This document shows positions 1 to 7,723 of a stretch of 64,000 nt of DNA, one piece after another. Source of the stretch: Candidatus Magasanikbacteria bacterium RIFOXYC2_FULL_42_28 (GTDB lineage: Bacteria; Patescibacteria; ABY1; Magasanikbacterales; GWA2-37-8); assembly GCA_001784435.1 (NCBI GenBank), contig MFQZ01000001.1, positions 124,001 to 188,000 on the forward strand. The letters are read 5' to 3'. Every line of letters starts with the position of its first letter. Position 1 is the first letter of the stretch. The notes under the pieces are model-generated. The model saw only the letters and a program-made list of their open reading frames with translations, had not been told where the DNA came from and did not search any database. The translations under genes were made by a program, and so were the position numbers.

Positions 1-594
1 TTCAATTGTATCCCATCCAAAATATTTAAACTTCTCGGACAAATTATTGACCAACAACGCTCGATCGGTGGAATGGTTGCTGTCAACAATACAACACAAA
101 TTAGAAAGTTTATGGTGCGCGGCGAGCAAAGATGACTCCCAAATAGTCCCTTCGTTGGCTTCGCCATCACCAATGAGCGCGAATACCCGAGCGGGGGTAT
201 TTTTAATTCTCAAAGCCAAAGCCATGCCAACCGCCATCGGGAAACCGTGTCCTAAAGAGCCGGTAGAGGCCTCAACACCCGGGACTTTGTTTCGGTCGGG
301 ATGGCCCCCCAACAAACTATCAAAACTTCCAAAACTACGCCACACTTCGTCGCTAAAAAAATTTTTACGCGCCAATACCGCGTATAAACCAAGTGAAGCG
401 TGGCCTTTACTCAAAATAAATCTATCCCTATTTATATCTCTGGGATTTTTAGAATCTACCTTCAATACCCGATCGTAGAGCACCCATAAAATATCTAAAA
501 CAGACAGGGCGCTTGGTATATGTCCTTCGCCTGATTTACTTCCAATCTCCAAAATCTCACTGATCATTTTTTTAATTTCGTTTGTCGCGAGCAT
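1..594 (-). CDS. Transketolase, N-terminal subunit (partial at window edge)
   Basis: Translating the minus strand from ATG 594 gives an open frame that runs off the left edge. It carries the thiamine-diphosphate domain of transketolase: 'SGEGHIPSALSVLDIL', 'DRFILSKGHASLGLY', 'STGSLGHGFPMAVGMAL' and the TPP signature 'GDGEANEGTIWES'. These match the family of split transketolases whose N and C halves are separate genes; the C half would lie beyond position 1. Transketolase moves two-carbon ketol units between sugar phosphates. Here it is the last visible gene of a polysaccharide locus, 4 nt after the WavE-type gene, so it probably feeds an unusual activated sugar rather than central metabolism (inference). 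A plus-strand open frame over 47-478 is a shadow of this gene. Confidence 0.85.
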   Translation of the reverse strand, partial: MLATNEIKKMISEILEIGSKSGEGHIPSALSVLDILWVLYDRVLKVDSKNPRDINRDRFILSKGHASLGLYAVLARKNFFSDEVWRSFGSFDSLLGGHPDRNKVPGVEASTGSLGHGFPMAVGMALALRIKNTPARVFALIGDGEANEGTIWESSLLAAHHKLSNLCCIVDSNHSTDRALLVNNLSEKFKYFGWDTIE

Positions 595-598
595 AATT

Positions 599-1552
599 TT
601 ACGCAATCTTTTTTTTCATTTTATTTAAATCCGGCTCTTGGATATTTTCTAAATTAGCATGAATATTAAACCAATCACAAAAAGTTAATTCCCGATCGTT
701 GCTTGCTTCACCATAGCGCAAATAGCGAAATTCTTTCATCCGAGCATATTTATACCAATACAAATCCAAACTTTTTTCATCAACAATAATAAAATGTTCC
801 GCCAATACCCGCCAACTATCGCGCAATGTCCACAAAAGTTGTCGGCCGATTTTTTGTAGATAACTCACGGATAAATAAACTTCCGGATAACTGGCGCTAA
901 CCTTTTTTAAATTTTTTCCTTCCTCGTCTGGCTCCGCTGAAAAATAATTCAATATATCATCAACATTACCAAATAAATTCATATCTGATACCCCATACAA
1001 ACGATACTTAAAGGTATTTAAACTGACGCCGACAATTCTTTTTTTCTGCTTATAATCACCGACAACCGGAAATTTCTCTACAATATTACTCAAAAAAACT
1101 AGGGCGTTCGGATTATATATTCTTTGGTCAGTTCTAGTTTTACAAACATATTCTGCGCCTAATTGCCCGGCTTTTTTTATACCAACGAACGCGGAAATTA
1201 ACTGAAAATTAACATTTTGTGCCCCCTTAACCACGGGCGGTTTATTTAAAATAATTTCAATACCCTCATTCTTTATTTTATCCACATATTCCGTTTTCTC
1301 ATAATCCCAAGTAGATAAAATAATTATCGCCTCGGGAAAAATTTTTTTATACAATTTGATCGTTTCCAAAGTAAAATCTTCATCATAAACAATCGGCCCC
1401 TGAATTACGATGGCGACTTTGGAATATTTCAACGACTTGTCAGCTACAGTACCAATCTTATCTGCTCTTTTAGGACGTAAATGAAAAGTAAAAAAATACG
1501 GCAATGGTTTTTCAAATAAGTTAAATAATTTTTTAAGAAAACTCTTCAACAT
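599..1552 (-). CDS. WavE-family polysaccharide transferase
   Basis: The 317-residue product begins with a hydrophobic/basic segment, then has 'VAIVIQGPI' near residue 50, 'FPEAIIILSTW', and 'VCKTRTDQRIYNP', the conserved blocks of the WavE lipopolysaccharide-synthesis family (predicted GT-A-like transferases). No signal peptide is evident, so it should act on the cytoplasmic face. It lies 3 nt downstream of the GDPD-like gene and 4 nt upstream of the transketolase half, in the same minus-strand operon. WavE members are tied genetically to LPS core or capsule assembly, but donor and acceptor are not known here. Confidence 0.75.
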   Translation of the reverse strand: MLKSFLKKLFNLFEKPLPYFFTFHLRPKRADKIGTVADKSLKYSKVAIVIQGPIVYDEDFTLETIKLYKKIFPEAIIILSTWDYEKTEYVDKIKNEGIEIILNKPPVVKGAQNVNFQLISAFVGIKKAGQLGAEYVCKTRTDQRIYNPNALVFLSNIVEKFPVVGDYKQKKRIVGVSLNTFKYRLYGVSDMNLFGNVDDILNYFSAEPDEEGKNLKKVSASYPEVYLSVSYLQKIGRQLLWTLRDSWRVLAEHFIIVDEKSLDLYWYKYARMKEFRYLRYGEASNDRELTFCDWFNIHANLENIQEPDLNKMKKKIA

Positions 1553-1555
1553 ATC

Positions 1556-1996
1556 CTATTTATAATCATTCACATAATCACTGCAAATACCCAAACAGTT
1601 TGGTAACTTATCTTTAGCCAACCTTTCCCACACTACCAAAATATTTTTTCCTAAAACCAGCTTACCTGGATAAGTCCAAATATATCCTTTTGAAGTTAAG
1701 GTGTAGTCATCAGTTTGATGCCAAAAATAATTAAATCCAACTTGCCCAGATATTAAATCCAAGACCTTTAAATTTTTGCAATGAATCCACAATTTATCTT
1801 TTTGCGCGGACAAAAATTCCGACGACGTTTTATACGTCGGCCGATCATGTCCAAGATATATTTGACCGCTATCGTCACCCCACAGATCGGTTTCCACGTC
1901 AAACCCAGCCGAAATAGCGGCCATAATATACGGTTCGCTGTTCTCCTGTTCCAAATTCGGCCCAGATAAATTGCCGCGGTGACTTATTAACAACAT
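1556..1996 (-). CDS. Small GDPD/PLC-like phosphodiesterase-fold protein
   Basis: The 146-residue protein opens with 'LLISHRGNLSGPN' and continues with 'SAGFDVETDLW' and 'LGHDRPTY'. These are the HRG, E-x-D and H motifs of glycerophosphodiester phosphodiesterase TIM barrels. It is much shorter than a usual GDPD (about 240-300 residues), so only part of the barrel is present; this small form is often seen next to sugar nucleotidyltransferases in capsule loci. Start ATG 1996 lies 8 nt after the preceding gene. Role in the locus is unknown; hydrolysis or transfer of a phosphodiester-linked substituent is possible (inference). Confidence 0.65.
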   Translation of the reverse strand: MLLISHRGNLSGPNLEQENSEPYIMAAISAGFDVETDLWGDDSGQIYLGHDRPTYKTSSEFLSAQKDKLWIHCKNLKVLDLISGQVGFNYFWHQTDDYTLTSKGYIWTYPGKLVLGKNILVVWERLAKDKLPNCLGICSDYVNDYK

Positions 1997-2004
1997 ATGG
2001 AAAA

Positions 2005-2751
2005 TTATAACTTTATTTTATTTCCTTTGCTCCATTCCAAAAAACCAGCCAAATCCTCAGGCGTACCCATACCATGCATTTTCTCGGTAGGAATATCGTA
2101 GATATAAACTTTCTTGTCAGCCAAGATCAATTCGTTATAGCAGGGGCAAACATAAAATTGACCATTAAATTTTATATCTTTATTAATCATCGCTTCGGCC
2201 GCGGCCACATAATCACTGCCGTGTTTAAAATAATACAAACCCACCGTGGCATTATCGGAAATAACTTTTTTCTCGGCGGTTTCAAGTGCCAAGCCGACAG
2301 CGTCAACCCGCACATAACTCCATTTAGGGTGGGTGGACTTAAAAGTCATCACGAGCCCATCGCCATTATTATCCAAGGCCTTTTGCAAAAAATCATTAAT
2401 CGCCACATTAATATACTGGTCAGCGTTGGCGATTAACAGGCCATCCGCGGAATCAAGATATTGTTTAGCCGCCAGCACCGTGCAGGCCTGTCCGGCTGTG
2501 GGTCCACCCAAAAGCACAACTTCAAAATTGTTATTAGTGGCGCGTTTAAAAATATTATGCAGATCATATTTTTCATAATGATCCCGCTGACAGACAAAAA
2601 TAAACCGATGCGGTACTTGGGGGCGCAGATTATTCACAACTACTTCAATCATGGTCTTGCCGTTGACATCAATAATCGGCTTCGGGAAAGAATACCCCGC
2701 CATCTCAAAACTCTTGGCTCCACCTCCCATTGGTATTAAAATGTTTAGCAT
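2005..2751 (-). CDS. Sugar-phosphate nucleotidyltransferase (second of a pair)
   Basis: From ATG 2751 the product (248 residues) starts 'MLNILIPMGGGAKSF' and continues 'SFPKPIIDVNGKTMIE', the nucleotide-binding loop and PKP motif of the NTP_transferase (GT-A-like) superfamily, followed by 'LLIANADQYI', the metal-binding acidic motif. A longer reading from 2793 would overlap the neighbouring gene and adds no conserved sequence, so I choose 2751. It probably activates a sugar or polyol phosphate to its NDP form. Tandem nucleotidyltransferases in one operon suggest two activated precursors, or one catalytic and one divergent partner. The first-loop sequence GGGAKSF differs from the usual GxGTR-F. 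Confidence 0.8.
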   Translation of the reverse strand: MLNILIPMGGGAKSFEMAGYSFPKPIIDVNGKTMIEVVVNNLRPQVPHRFIFVCQRDHYEKYDLHNIFKRATNNNFEVVLLGGPTAGQACTVLAAKQYLDSADGLLIANADQYINVAINDFLQKALDNNGDGLVMTFKSTHPKWSYVRVDAVGLALETAEKKVISDNATVGLYYFKHGSDYVAAAEAMINKDIKFNGQFYVCPCYNELILADKKVYIYDIPTEKMHGMGTPEDLAGFLEWSKGNKIKL

Positions 2752-2761
2752 AGAAAAATAA

Positions 2762-3583
2762 TTATGGATTTTTAACCGGACAATTAGCAACAAAATTTTC
2801 TAAATCAGACGGCGTACCCAGACCCCACACCGTCGGCGTTAAAGCTGCTTGAAATTTATAACCATTTTCAATTAAATTTTGATACATCGGGGCGATATAA
2901 AATTCTTTTTTACCTTCGTCGCCGGTGAGTCGATTTTTCACTATTGCATCTTCTACTTCATCAAAAAATACTTTCGCCTTGCTAAAATAATAAGCCCCAA
3001 TGTTTGCGGGCGCGCCTTTTTTCATCAACTCAACATCTTTTTCTCCTACTTGAATAATTTCGTTTGTTCCGAATTTTAAAAGCGAATAACTCCAACGAGC
3101 AACGCCGTCATTAGGCGGAGTAAACACCGGAATAATTCCAGCCGTGTCAGGATTTTTATTCAAAATCAATTCGGCCAAAGCCGTGCCGTCAAAATAATGA
3201 TCGGAATCAGATAATAAAATATCTTCGTCCGGAGCGCAATATTTTTTGGCTTGATAAGCGGTTTCGGCGGCTCCTCTGGTTATTTCCGGCAAAATTATCA
3301 CAGTTATTTCTTCACCATAAATATCTTTAAGCCCTCTTGACAAGGCGTGGCCGGTTTCGTGCTCTTGTAAAATTATAAAAATCAAATCTTTGGCAGTAAC
3401 TCGCAAAGAACCGCTAACCTTTTGATCTTTGTGTTCAATAAACGGCAATGAGCCGGTGGCCCAACGCACCATCGGATAACCTTTTACATTAATAAACGGC
3501 TTGGGCTTGGCATACTCGGGATTGCGCTCGGCCTCTTTTTGAAAACGACTGCCTCGACCGGCCATTGGTATAATAACTTTCAT
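2762..3583 (-). CDS. Sugar-phosphate nucleotidyltransferase (first of a pair)
   Basis: The 273-residue protein has the classical loop 'IIPMAGRGSRF', then 'YAKPKPFINVKGYPM', and 'ILLSDSDHYFDG' with the catalytic Asp pair. These place it in the NTP_transferase superfamily (glucose-1-phosphate thymidylyl-/mannose-1-phosphate guanylyltransferase-like). It has an extra insertion around residues 55-70 compared with the next gene. It lies 8 nt downstream of the cupin gene and 10 nt upstream of the second nucleotidyltransferase. The sugar and the nucleotide cannot be read from the sequence. Confidence 0.82.
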   Translation of the reverse strand: MKVIIPMAGRGSRFQKEAERNPEYAKPKPFINVKGYPMVRWATGSLPFIEHKDQKVSGSLRVTAKDLIFIILQEHETGHALSRGLKDIYGEEITVIILPEITRGAAETAYQAKKYCAPDEDILLSDSDHYFDGTALAELILNKNPDTAGIIPVFTPPNDGVARWSYSLLKFGTNEIIQVGEKDVELMKKGAPANIGAYYFSKAKVFFDEVEDAIVKNRLTGDEGKKEFYIAPMYQNLIENGYKFQAALTPTVWGLGTPSDLENFVANCPVKNP

Positions 3584-3591
3584 AATTAATT

Positions 3592-3918
3592 TTATTTTTT
3601 TATCAAATATTTATCACCTTTCACTGACGGCATTTTTATCACGGTATTACTGCCACCCTCTAAACATTTAAAACTGGTTGGCTGTCCCGGTTCCAACACG
3701 ACAATATCACCCGCCTTTATTTGTTGACCGCCCATTTCGTAAACACCAGAATGGATAATCGTAATTTCTGTGGCCACTTTATGAACATGCTCCGGTTCGC
3801 TATCGCCCGCCTCATAATACTTAACACACACTTCAAAGTCCTTGGTTTTAATTATACTCGGCTCAAAATCCCCGACTACCCAACCCCGAATAAAATCTGG
3901 TAATTTAAAAATTTTCAT
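3592..3918 (-). CDS. Cupin-domain protein
   Basis: A 108-residue single-domain cupin. The metal-binding pattern 'PEHVHKVATEITII' (His-x-His ... Glu) and the second motif 'IKAGDIVVLEPGQP' are visible. ATG 3918 is 4 nt after the stop of the HAD gene; a TTG at 3933 would overlap that gene and is less likely. Small cupins in polysaccharide loci are often isomerases, epimerases or sugar-binding regulators of precursor synthesis. The specific reaction is unknown. Confidence 0.7.
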   Translation of the reverse strand: MKIFKLPDFIRGWVVGDFEPSIIKTKDFEVCVKYYEAGDSEPEHVHKVATEITIIHSGVYEMGGQQIKAGDIVVLEPGQPTSFKCLEGGSNTVIKMPSVKGDKYLIKK

Positions 3919-3922
3919 AGAT

Positions 3923-4540
3923 TTACCCGCCAACTTCGGTTAAGTCATCAAACAAACTAATATCCACATCTTGCACGTCGCGCACCTCAATTACTTTTAC
4001 TCCACTTGCCTTGGCTGACGCGATACCATGGGGGGCGTCTTCCACGGCCACGCATTCTTCCGGTCTTAAATTCATCTTTTGCAGAGCCGAGAGATATATT
4101 TCCGGATCGGGCTTGGTTTTTTTCACTTCGTCATTACCAATAATAAAATCAAAATGATCGAAAAGTTGAGCGGATTTTAACATGTAATGCAAGGTCTCTC
4201 GGATGGAATTAGACACGCAGGCCAAAGCAAAACCGCGCCGTTTTAACTCTTTTAACATTATAATCTTGGAATAATTCGGTATGCAATATTTAGGAATAAT
4301 TTCTTTGGTGTATTTCTGCTTAATATTATTGACTGTCTCCATGAGCCCAACCGGCAAACGCCCGCTCTCTTCCAACATTTGAATTTTTTTTCTGGAGGAC
4401 AAACCATTAAACGAGTTGTAATGCTCCTCCAGTTCAATGGCCGCTCCGAACAGACCCAACGCCCTGTTTAAGGCCTCATAATGGCCATTGGGCATATCTA
4501 CCAAAACTCCATCTAAATCAAATAAAATTGCTTTGATCAT
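3923..4540 (-). CDS. HAD-superfamily phosphatase / beta-phosphoglucomutase-like
   Basis: The 205-residue protein starts 'MIKAILFDLDGVLVD', HAD motif I with the two catalytic aspartates (Asp8, Asp10), has motif II 'ACVSNSIRE', a lysine in 'KKTKPDPEIY' and motif III 'VAVEDAPHGI'. An alpha-helical cap between residues 15 and 90 puts it in subfamily IA. In this operon it most likely dephosphorylates or isomerises a sugar phosphate on the way to nucleotide activation. It lies 4 nt after the permease gene. Confidence 0.8.
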   Translation of the reverse strand: MIKAILFDLDGVLVDMPNGHYEALNRALGLFGAAIELEEHYNSFNGLSSRKKIQMLEESGRLPVGLMETVNNIKQKYTKEIIPKYCIPNYSKIIMLKELKRRGFALACVSNSIRETLHYMLKSAQLFDHFDFIIGNDEVKKTKPDPEIYLSALQKMNLRPEECVAVEDAPHGIASAKASGVKVIEVRDVQDVDISLFDDLTEVGG

Positions 4541-4544
4541 ACAT

Positions 4545-5363
4545 TTAGATCACATCCGCAAAATAACGTTCAACTTTCCTAAAATAGAAATAACCTAACA
4601 AACAATAAACCACCATGCTAATAGCCGAAATCCCCAGTAATTGCCAATCTACCTGACCGATACCAAGAATACTAACACGCGCCGAATCAATAATGCCAGC
4701 CATCGGATTTAAACCTAAAATCCACCTGAAACGCTCACTAATTATACTAACTGGATAAATAACCGGAGTCATAAAAATTAAAAGCTGGATGAAAAACGGT
4801 AAAATAAATCTGACATCACGATATTTAACATTAAGTGACCCGAACAATAATCCGATTCCTAGGGTTGAAAAAATTGTCATTACTACTAATACCGGAAAGA
4901 GAAAAATCCCAATTAACGAAGGGGTATAGTGATAGTAAATTAACATCCCAACCAAAATTATACTGGCAATTACAAAATCAACAATATTGGTAATAATTGA
5001 TGAAATTGGTAAAATAATTCTAGGAAAATAAATTTTTGTAACGATCCGCTCATTCTCCATAAAAGTATTACTGGCATGAGACAAACCGGAAGAGAATAAT
5101 ATCCAAAAAACTAGCCCGGCATAAACAAAAATGGGGTATGGAACACCATCGGATGGCATCTTGGCGAATTTGCCAAAAAAAATAGTAAAAACAATCATGG
5201 TGACAAACGGCTGAAAAATCGCCCAAACAGCTCCGACTACCGTTTGTTTGTATTTCACTTTAACATCACGCCAAGTTAAAAAATAAAATAAATCACGAAA
5301 TAGCCAAATCTCTCGCCAATCTAATCGCCACCATTTATTTTTCGGTCGAATAATTAGTTCCAT
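4545..5363 (-). CDS. ABC-2 polysaccharide export permease (Wzm-type)
   Basis: The 272-residue protein has about six hydrophobic membrane segments and the ABC-2 layout of capsule/O-antigen exporters: an amphipathic N-terminus, 'RDVKVKYKQTVVGAVWAIF', a conserved 'NVKYRDVRFILPF' and 'LNPMAGIIDSAR'. It would move lipid-linked polysaccharide across the cytoplasmic membrane. Its ATPase partner (Wzt) is not in this window; it may lie further left in the operon, or be encoded elsewhere. It follows the small HTH gene by 55 nt and probably shares its promoter. Confidence 0.85.
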   Translation of the reverse strand: MELIIRPKNKWWRLDWREIWLFRDLFYFLTWRDVKVKYKQTVVGAVWAIFQPFVTMIVFTIFFGKFAKMPSDGVPYPIFVYAGLVFWILFSSGLSHASNTFMENERIVTKIYFPRIILPISSIITNIVDFVIASIILVGMLIYYHYTPSLIGIFLFPVLVVMTIFSTLGIGLLFGSLNVKYRDVRFILPFFIQLLIFMTPVIYPVSIISERFRWILGLNPMAGIIDSARVSILGIGQVDWQLLGISAISMVVYCLLGYFYFRKVERYFADVI

Positions 5364-5418
5364 ATAATATACTCAAAACTTAATTTTATATTTCCACACT
5401 TAAATTAAGCGTGCGGAA

Positions 5419-5664
5419 CTACCAATTCTTTGTGACTTCGATAGTTTTACGTCTAACTTTTTGATAAAAATTTGTGGCCTTTTCGTCAACTTCGGGCGAC
5501 AACATTTTAAGCAATTCATGACCAAAAATACGATACTGTTTACCAATTTTGTTGGCCTTAATTAGGCCATGCTTTAACAGGCGTTTCATAGTGCTACTGC
5601 TCACTTTTAACAATTCTTGAGCTTCTTGGGTGGTATACACCTCATTTGGCTTAATTTCGGCCAT
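5419..5664 (-). CDS. Small HTH (excisionase/MerR-like) DNA-binding protein
   Basis: An 81-residue protein with 'VYTTQEAQELLKVSSSTMKR' followed by 'LIKANKIGKQYRIFGHELLKML'. This is the winged HTH fold of excisionase-family binding domains (HTH_17). It is the first gene after a strong promoter and before the export permease and sugar-precursor genes. Three GGTGTCA repeats overlap its promoter, so it is a good candidate for an autoregulated local repressor or activator of the polysaccharide operon (inference). No integrase is nearby, which argues against a recombination role. Confidence 0.75.
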   Translation of the reverse strand: MAEIKPNEVYTTQEAQELLKVSSSTMKRLLKHGLIKANKIGKQYRIFGHELLKMLSPEVDEKATNFYQKVRRKTIEVTKNW

Positions 5665-5691
5665 ATTTTAACAAAAAAATAACACCTATTC

Positions 5692-5730
5692 ATTATACCA
5701 TAAGGTGTCATTGGGTGTCAAAAGGTGTCA
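5692..5730 (-). promoter_or_regulatory. Promoter with phased operator repeats for the HTH-exporter operon
   Basis: On the minus strand TTGACA (5721-5716) and TATAAT (5697-5692) are separated by 18 bp, with TGG before the -10. The plus-strand heptamer GGTGTCA occurs at 5704-5710, 5714-5720 and 5724-5730, exactly 10 bp apart, so all copies face the same side of the helix and the middle one covers the -35. A fourth, inverted, one-mismatch copy (AACACCT, 5681-5687) lies at the predicted transcription start. Confidence 0.75.
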
Positions 5731-5751
5731 AAAAGTTATCCACAGGTCGGA

Positions 5752-6708
5752 TCAACAATGATCTTGTTTTTTATACCACTCATAAGTTGCCACCACCCCC
5801 GCTCTCAACTCTATTTTTGGTTTCCAGCCCATGGCCATAATTTTAGAAACGTCCAGTAATTTTTGCGAGGTGCCATCTGGCTTGGTTTTATCCCAAATAA
5901 TTTCTCCTTCAAAGCCAACAGCGTTTTTAATTAATTCCACTAATTCCTTAATGGTCAAATCCGTCCCAGTACCGAGGTTAACAAAGATGTGGCCTTGTTC
6001 GTTTTGGTCTTGGGTAGGATTAAAATTATTCATCAAAAATAAACAACCATCCGCCATATCACCCACGTTTAAAAATTCGCGCCTCGGTTTTCCAGTACCC
6101 CACGCCTCCACCTCTTTAAGACCACTTACTTTCGCATCGTGAAATTTGCGAAGTAGCGCCGGTAAAACGTGCGAATTTTTTAAATCAAAATTGTCATTAA
6201 CACCGTACAAATTAGTCGGCATCGCCGCGATAAAATTTGTGCCATATTGACGATTGTAACTTTGGCACATTTTTAAGCCGGCAATCTTCGCGATGGCATA
6301 GGGCTCGTTAGTTTGTTCCAGTGGACCGGTAAGCAAATATTCTTCCTTAATTGGTTGGGAACAGGCCTTGGGATAAATACAAGAAGAGCCAAGAAATAAT
6401 AATTTTTTTATTTTATTTAAATAAGCATTATGAATAATGTTGTTTTGAATTTGTAAATTTTCATAAATAAATTGCGCGTGGTAAGTGCTATTAGCCACAA
6501 TACCGCCCACCCGAGCGGCCGCCAAAAAAACATACTGGGGGGGTTCGTGCGCAAAAAAATCCGCTACCGCGCGCTGATCCAGCAGGTCCAACTCCTGGTG
6601 CGTTTTTAAAACCAAATTTTTATATCCGTCGGATAGTAGTTTTCTGACAATCGCCGAGCCAACCAATCCGCGGTGGCCGGCAACATATATTTTAGAATTT
6701 TTCTCCAT
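5752..6708 (-). CDS. fcl: GDP-L-fucose synthase
   Basis: The 318-residue product has the Rossmann loop 'YVAGHRGLVGSAIVRKL', 'VFLAAARVGGI', 'FLGSSCIYPK' and the catalytic 'PYAIAK' (Tyr-x3-Lys), followed by 'MPTNLYG'. These are features of GDP-4-keto-6-deoxymannose epimerase/reductase (GMER/WcaG). It completes GDP-L-fucose synthesis from the product of the neighbouring dehydratase. ATG 6708 overlaps the dehydratase gene by 17 nt; a GTG at 6723 is the alternative. Together with gmd it supplies a fucose donor for the surface polysaccharide. Confidence 0.92.
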   Translation of the reverse strand: MEKNSKIYVAGHRGLVGSAIVRKLLSDGYKNLVLKTHQELDLLDQRAVADFFAHEPPQYVFLAAARVGGIVANSTYHAQFIYENLQIQNNIIHNAYLNKIKKLLFLGSSCIYPKACSQPIKEEYLLTGPLEQTNEPYAIAKIAGLKMCQSYNRQYGTNFIAAMPTNLYGVNDNFDLKNSHVLPALLRKFHDAKVSGLKEVEAWGTGKPRREFLNVGDMADGCLFLMNNFNPTQDQNEQGHIFVNLGTGTDLTIKELVELIKNAVGFEGEIIWDKTKPDGTSQKLLDVSKIMAMGWKPKIELRAGVVATYEWYKKQDHC

Positions 6709-7720
6709 ACTTTTCCGCTTCACACATAATTTTAACTAATTCTTTAAATTTTGTTTTTGGGTTCCAACCCAACTTAGTTCTGGCTTTGCTCGGGTCACCT
6801 AATAAGGAATCTACTTCTGACGGACGAAAATATTTTTCATCAACTTCAATTAATGTTTTGCCGGTTTTTTTATCTACGCCTTTTTCTTTTAACTCTTTAC
6901 CTTCCCATACCAAATCAAAACCAAAATATTTGGCCACCTCTTCGGCAAACTCACGCACGCTATGATTTTCACCAGTCGCGACTACATAATCATCGGGTTT
7001 ATCTTGTTGTAACATGAGCCACATCGCTTCCACATAGTCCAACGCGTATCCCCAATCGCGTTTGGCGTCCAAATTACCCAAATACAATTTCTCTTGCTCG
7101 CCACGGGCGATTTTTGCCAATGCTTCGGTAATTTTTTTTGTGACAAATGTGCCACCCCGACGCGGACTTTCGTGATTGAACAAAATTCCATTACAAACAA
7201 ACATGTTATACGCTTCGCGATAATTTACGGCGATATTGTGTGAATAAACCTTGGCGCAAGCATACGGGCTACGCGGATGAAACGTGCTATTTTCGTTCTG
7301 CGGCGGTTTAGTTGAGCCAAACATTTCTGACGAACCGGCCTGATAAAATTTCACTTTTAAACCAGAATCACGAATCGCGTCTAGCAGACGCAACGTACCC
7401 AGTCCGTCGGCATCGGCCGTATATTCGGGAATTTCAAAACTTACTTTGACGTGGCTTTGCGCGCCTAAATTATAAATTTCATCGGGGTGGACCTTTTCTA
7501 AAATCCGATTTAAATTACTGCCGTCAGTTAAATCGCCGTAATGTAAAAATAATTTCGCACCTTTATCATGCGGGTCGCGGTAAATATGGTCAATTCGTTC
7601 GGTATTAAAACTGCTGGAACGACGGATGATACCGTGGACTTCATATCCTTTGCCAATTAAAAATTCAGCCAGATACGAACCATCTTGGCCGGTGATACCG
7701 GTGATTAGGGCTTTTTTCAT
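6692..7720 (-). CDS. gmd: GDP-mannose 4,6-dehydratase
   Basis: The 342-residue protein has 'ALITGITGQDGSYLAEFLI', 'EIYNLGAQSHV', 'QAGSSEMFG', the active-site 'SPYACAKVYSHN' (Tyr-x3-Lys) and 'FNHESPRRGGTFVTRKI'-like sequence with Lys for Arg. All are hallmarks of Gmd, an NADP-dependent SDR enzyme making GDP-4-keto-6-deoxy-D-mannose. Length is normal for the family. It follows the O-antigen ligase gene by 3 nt and overlaps fcl, so the three are probably co-transcribed. Confidence 0.95.
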   Translation of the reverse strand: MKKALITGITGQDGSYLAEFLIGKGYEVHGIIRRSSSFNTERIDHIYRDPHDKGAKLFLHYGDLTDGSNLNRILEKVHPDEIYNLGAQSHVKVSFEIPEYTADADGLGTLRLLDAIRDSGLKVKFYQAGSSEMFGSTKPPQNENSTFHPRSPYACAKVYSHNIAVNYREAYNMFVCNGILFNHESPRRGGTFVTKKITEALAKIARGEQEKLYLGNLDAKRDWGYALDYVEAMWLMLQQDKPDDYVVATGENHSVREFAEEVAKYFGFDLVWEGKELKEKGVDKKTGKTLIEVDEKYFRPSEVDSLLGDPSKARTKLGWNPKTKFKELVKIMCEAEKYGEKF

Positions 7721-7723
7721 AAA

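Noticed and set aside
47..478. Plus-strand open frame at the left edge
   Set aside because: Antisense to a clear transketolase N-terminal half on the minus strand.
5419..5664. HTH gene as a phage excisionase
   Set aside because: No integrase, attachment site or phage gene is nearby; the operator-like repeats and position suggest a local regulator.
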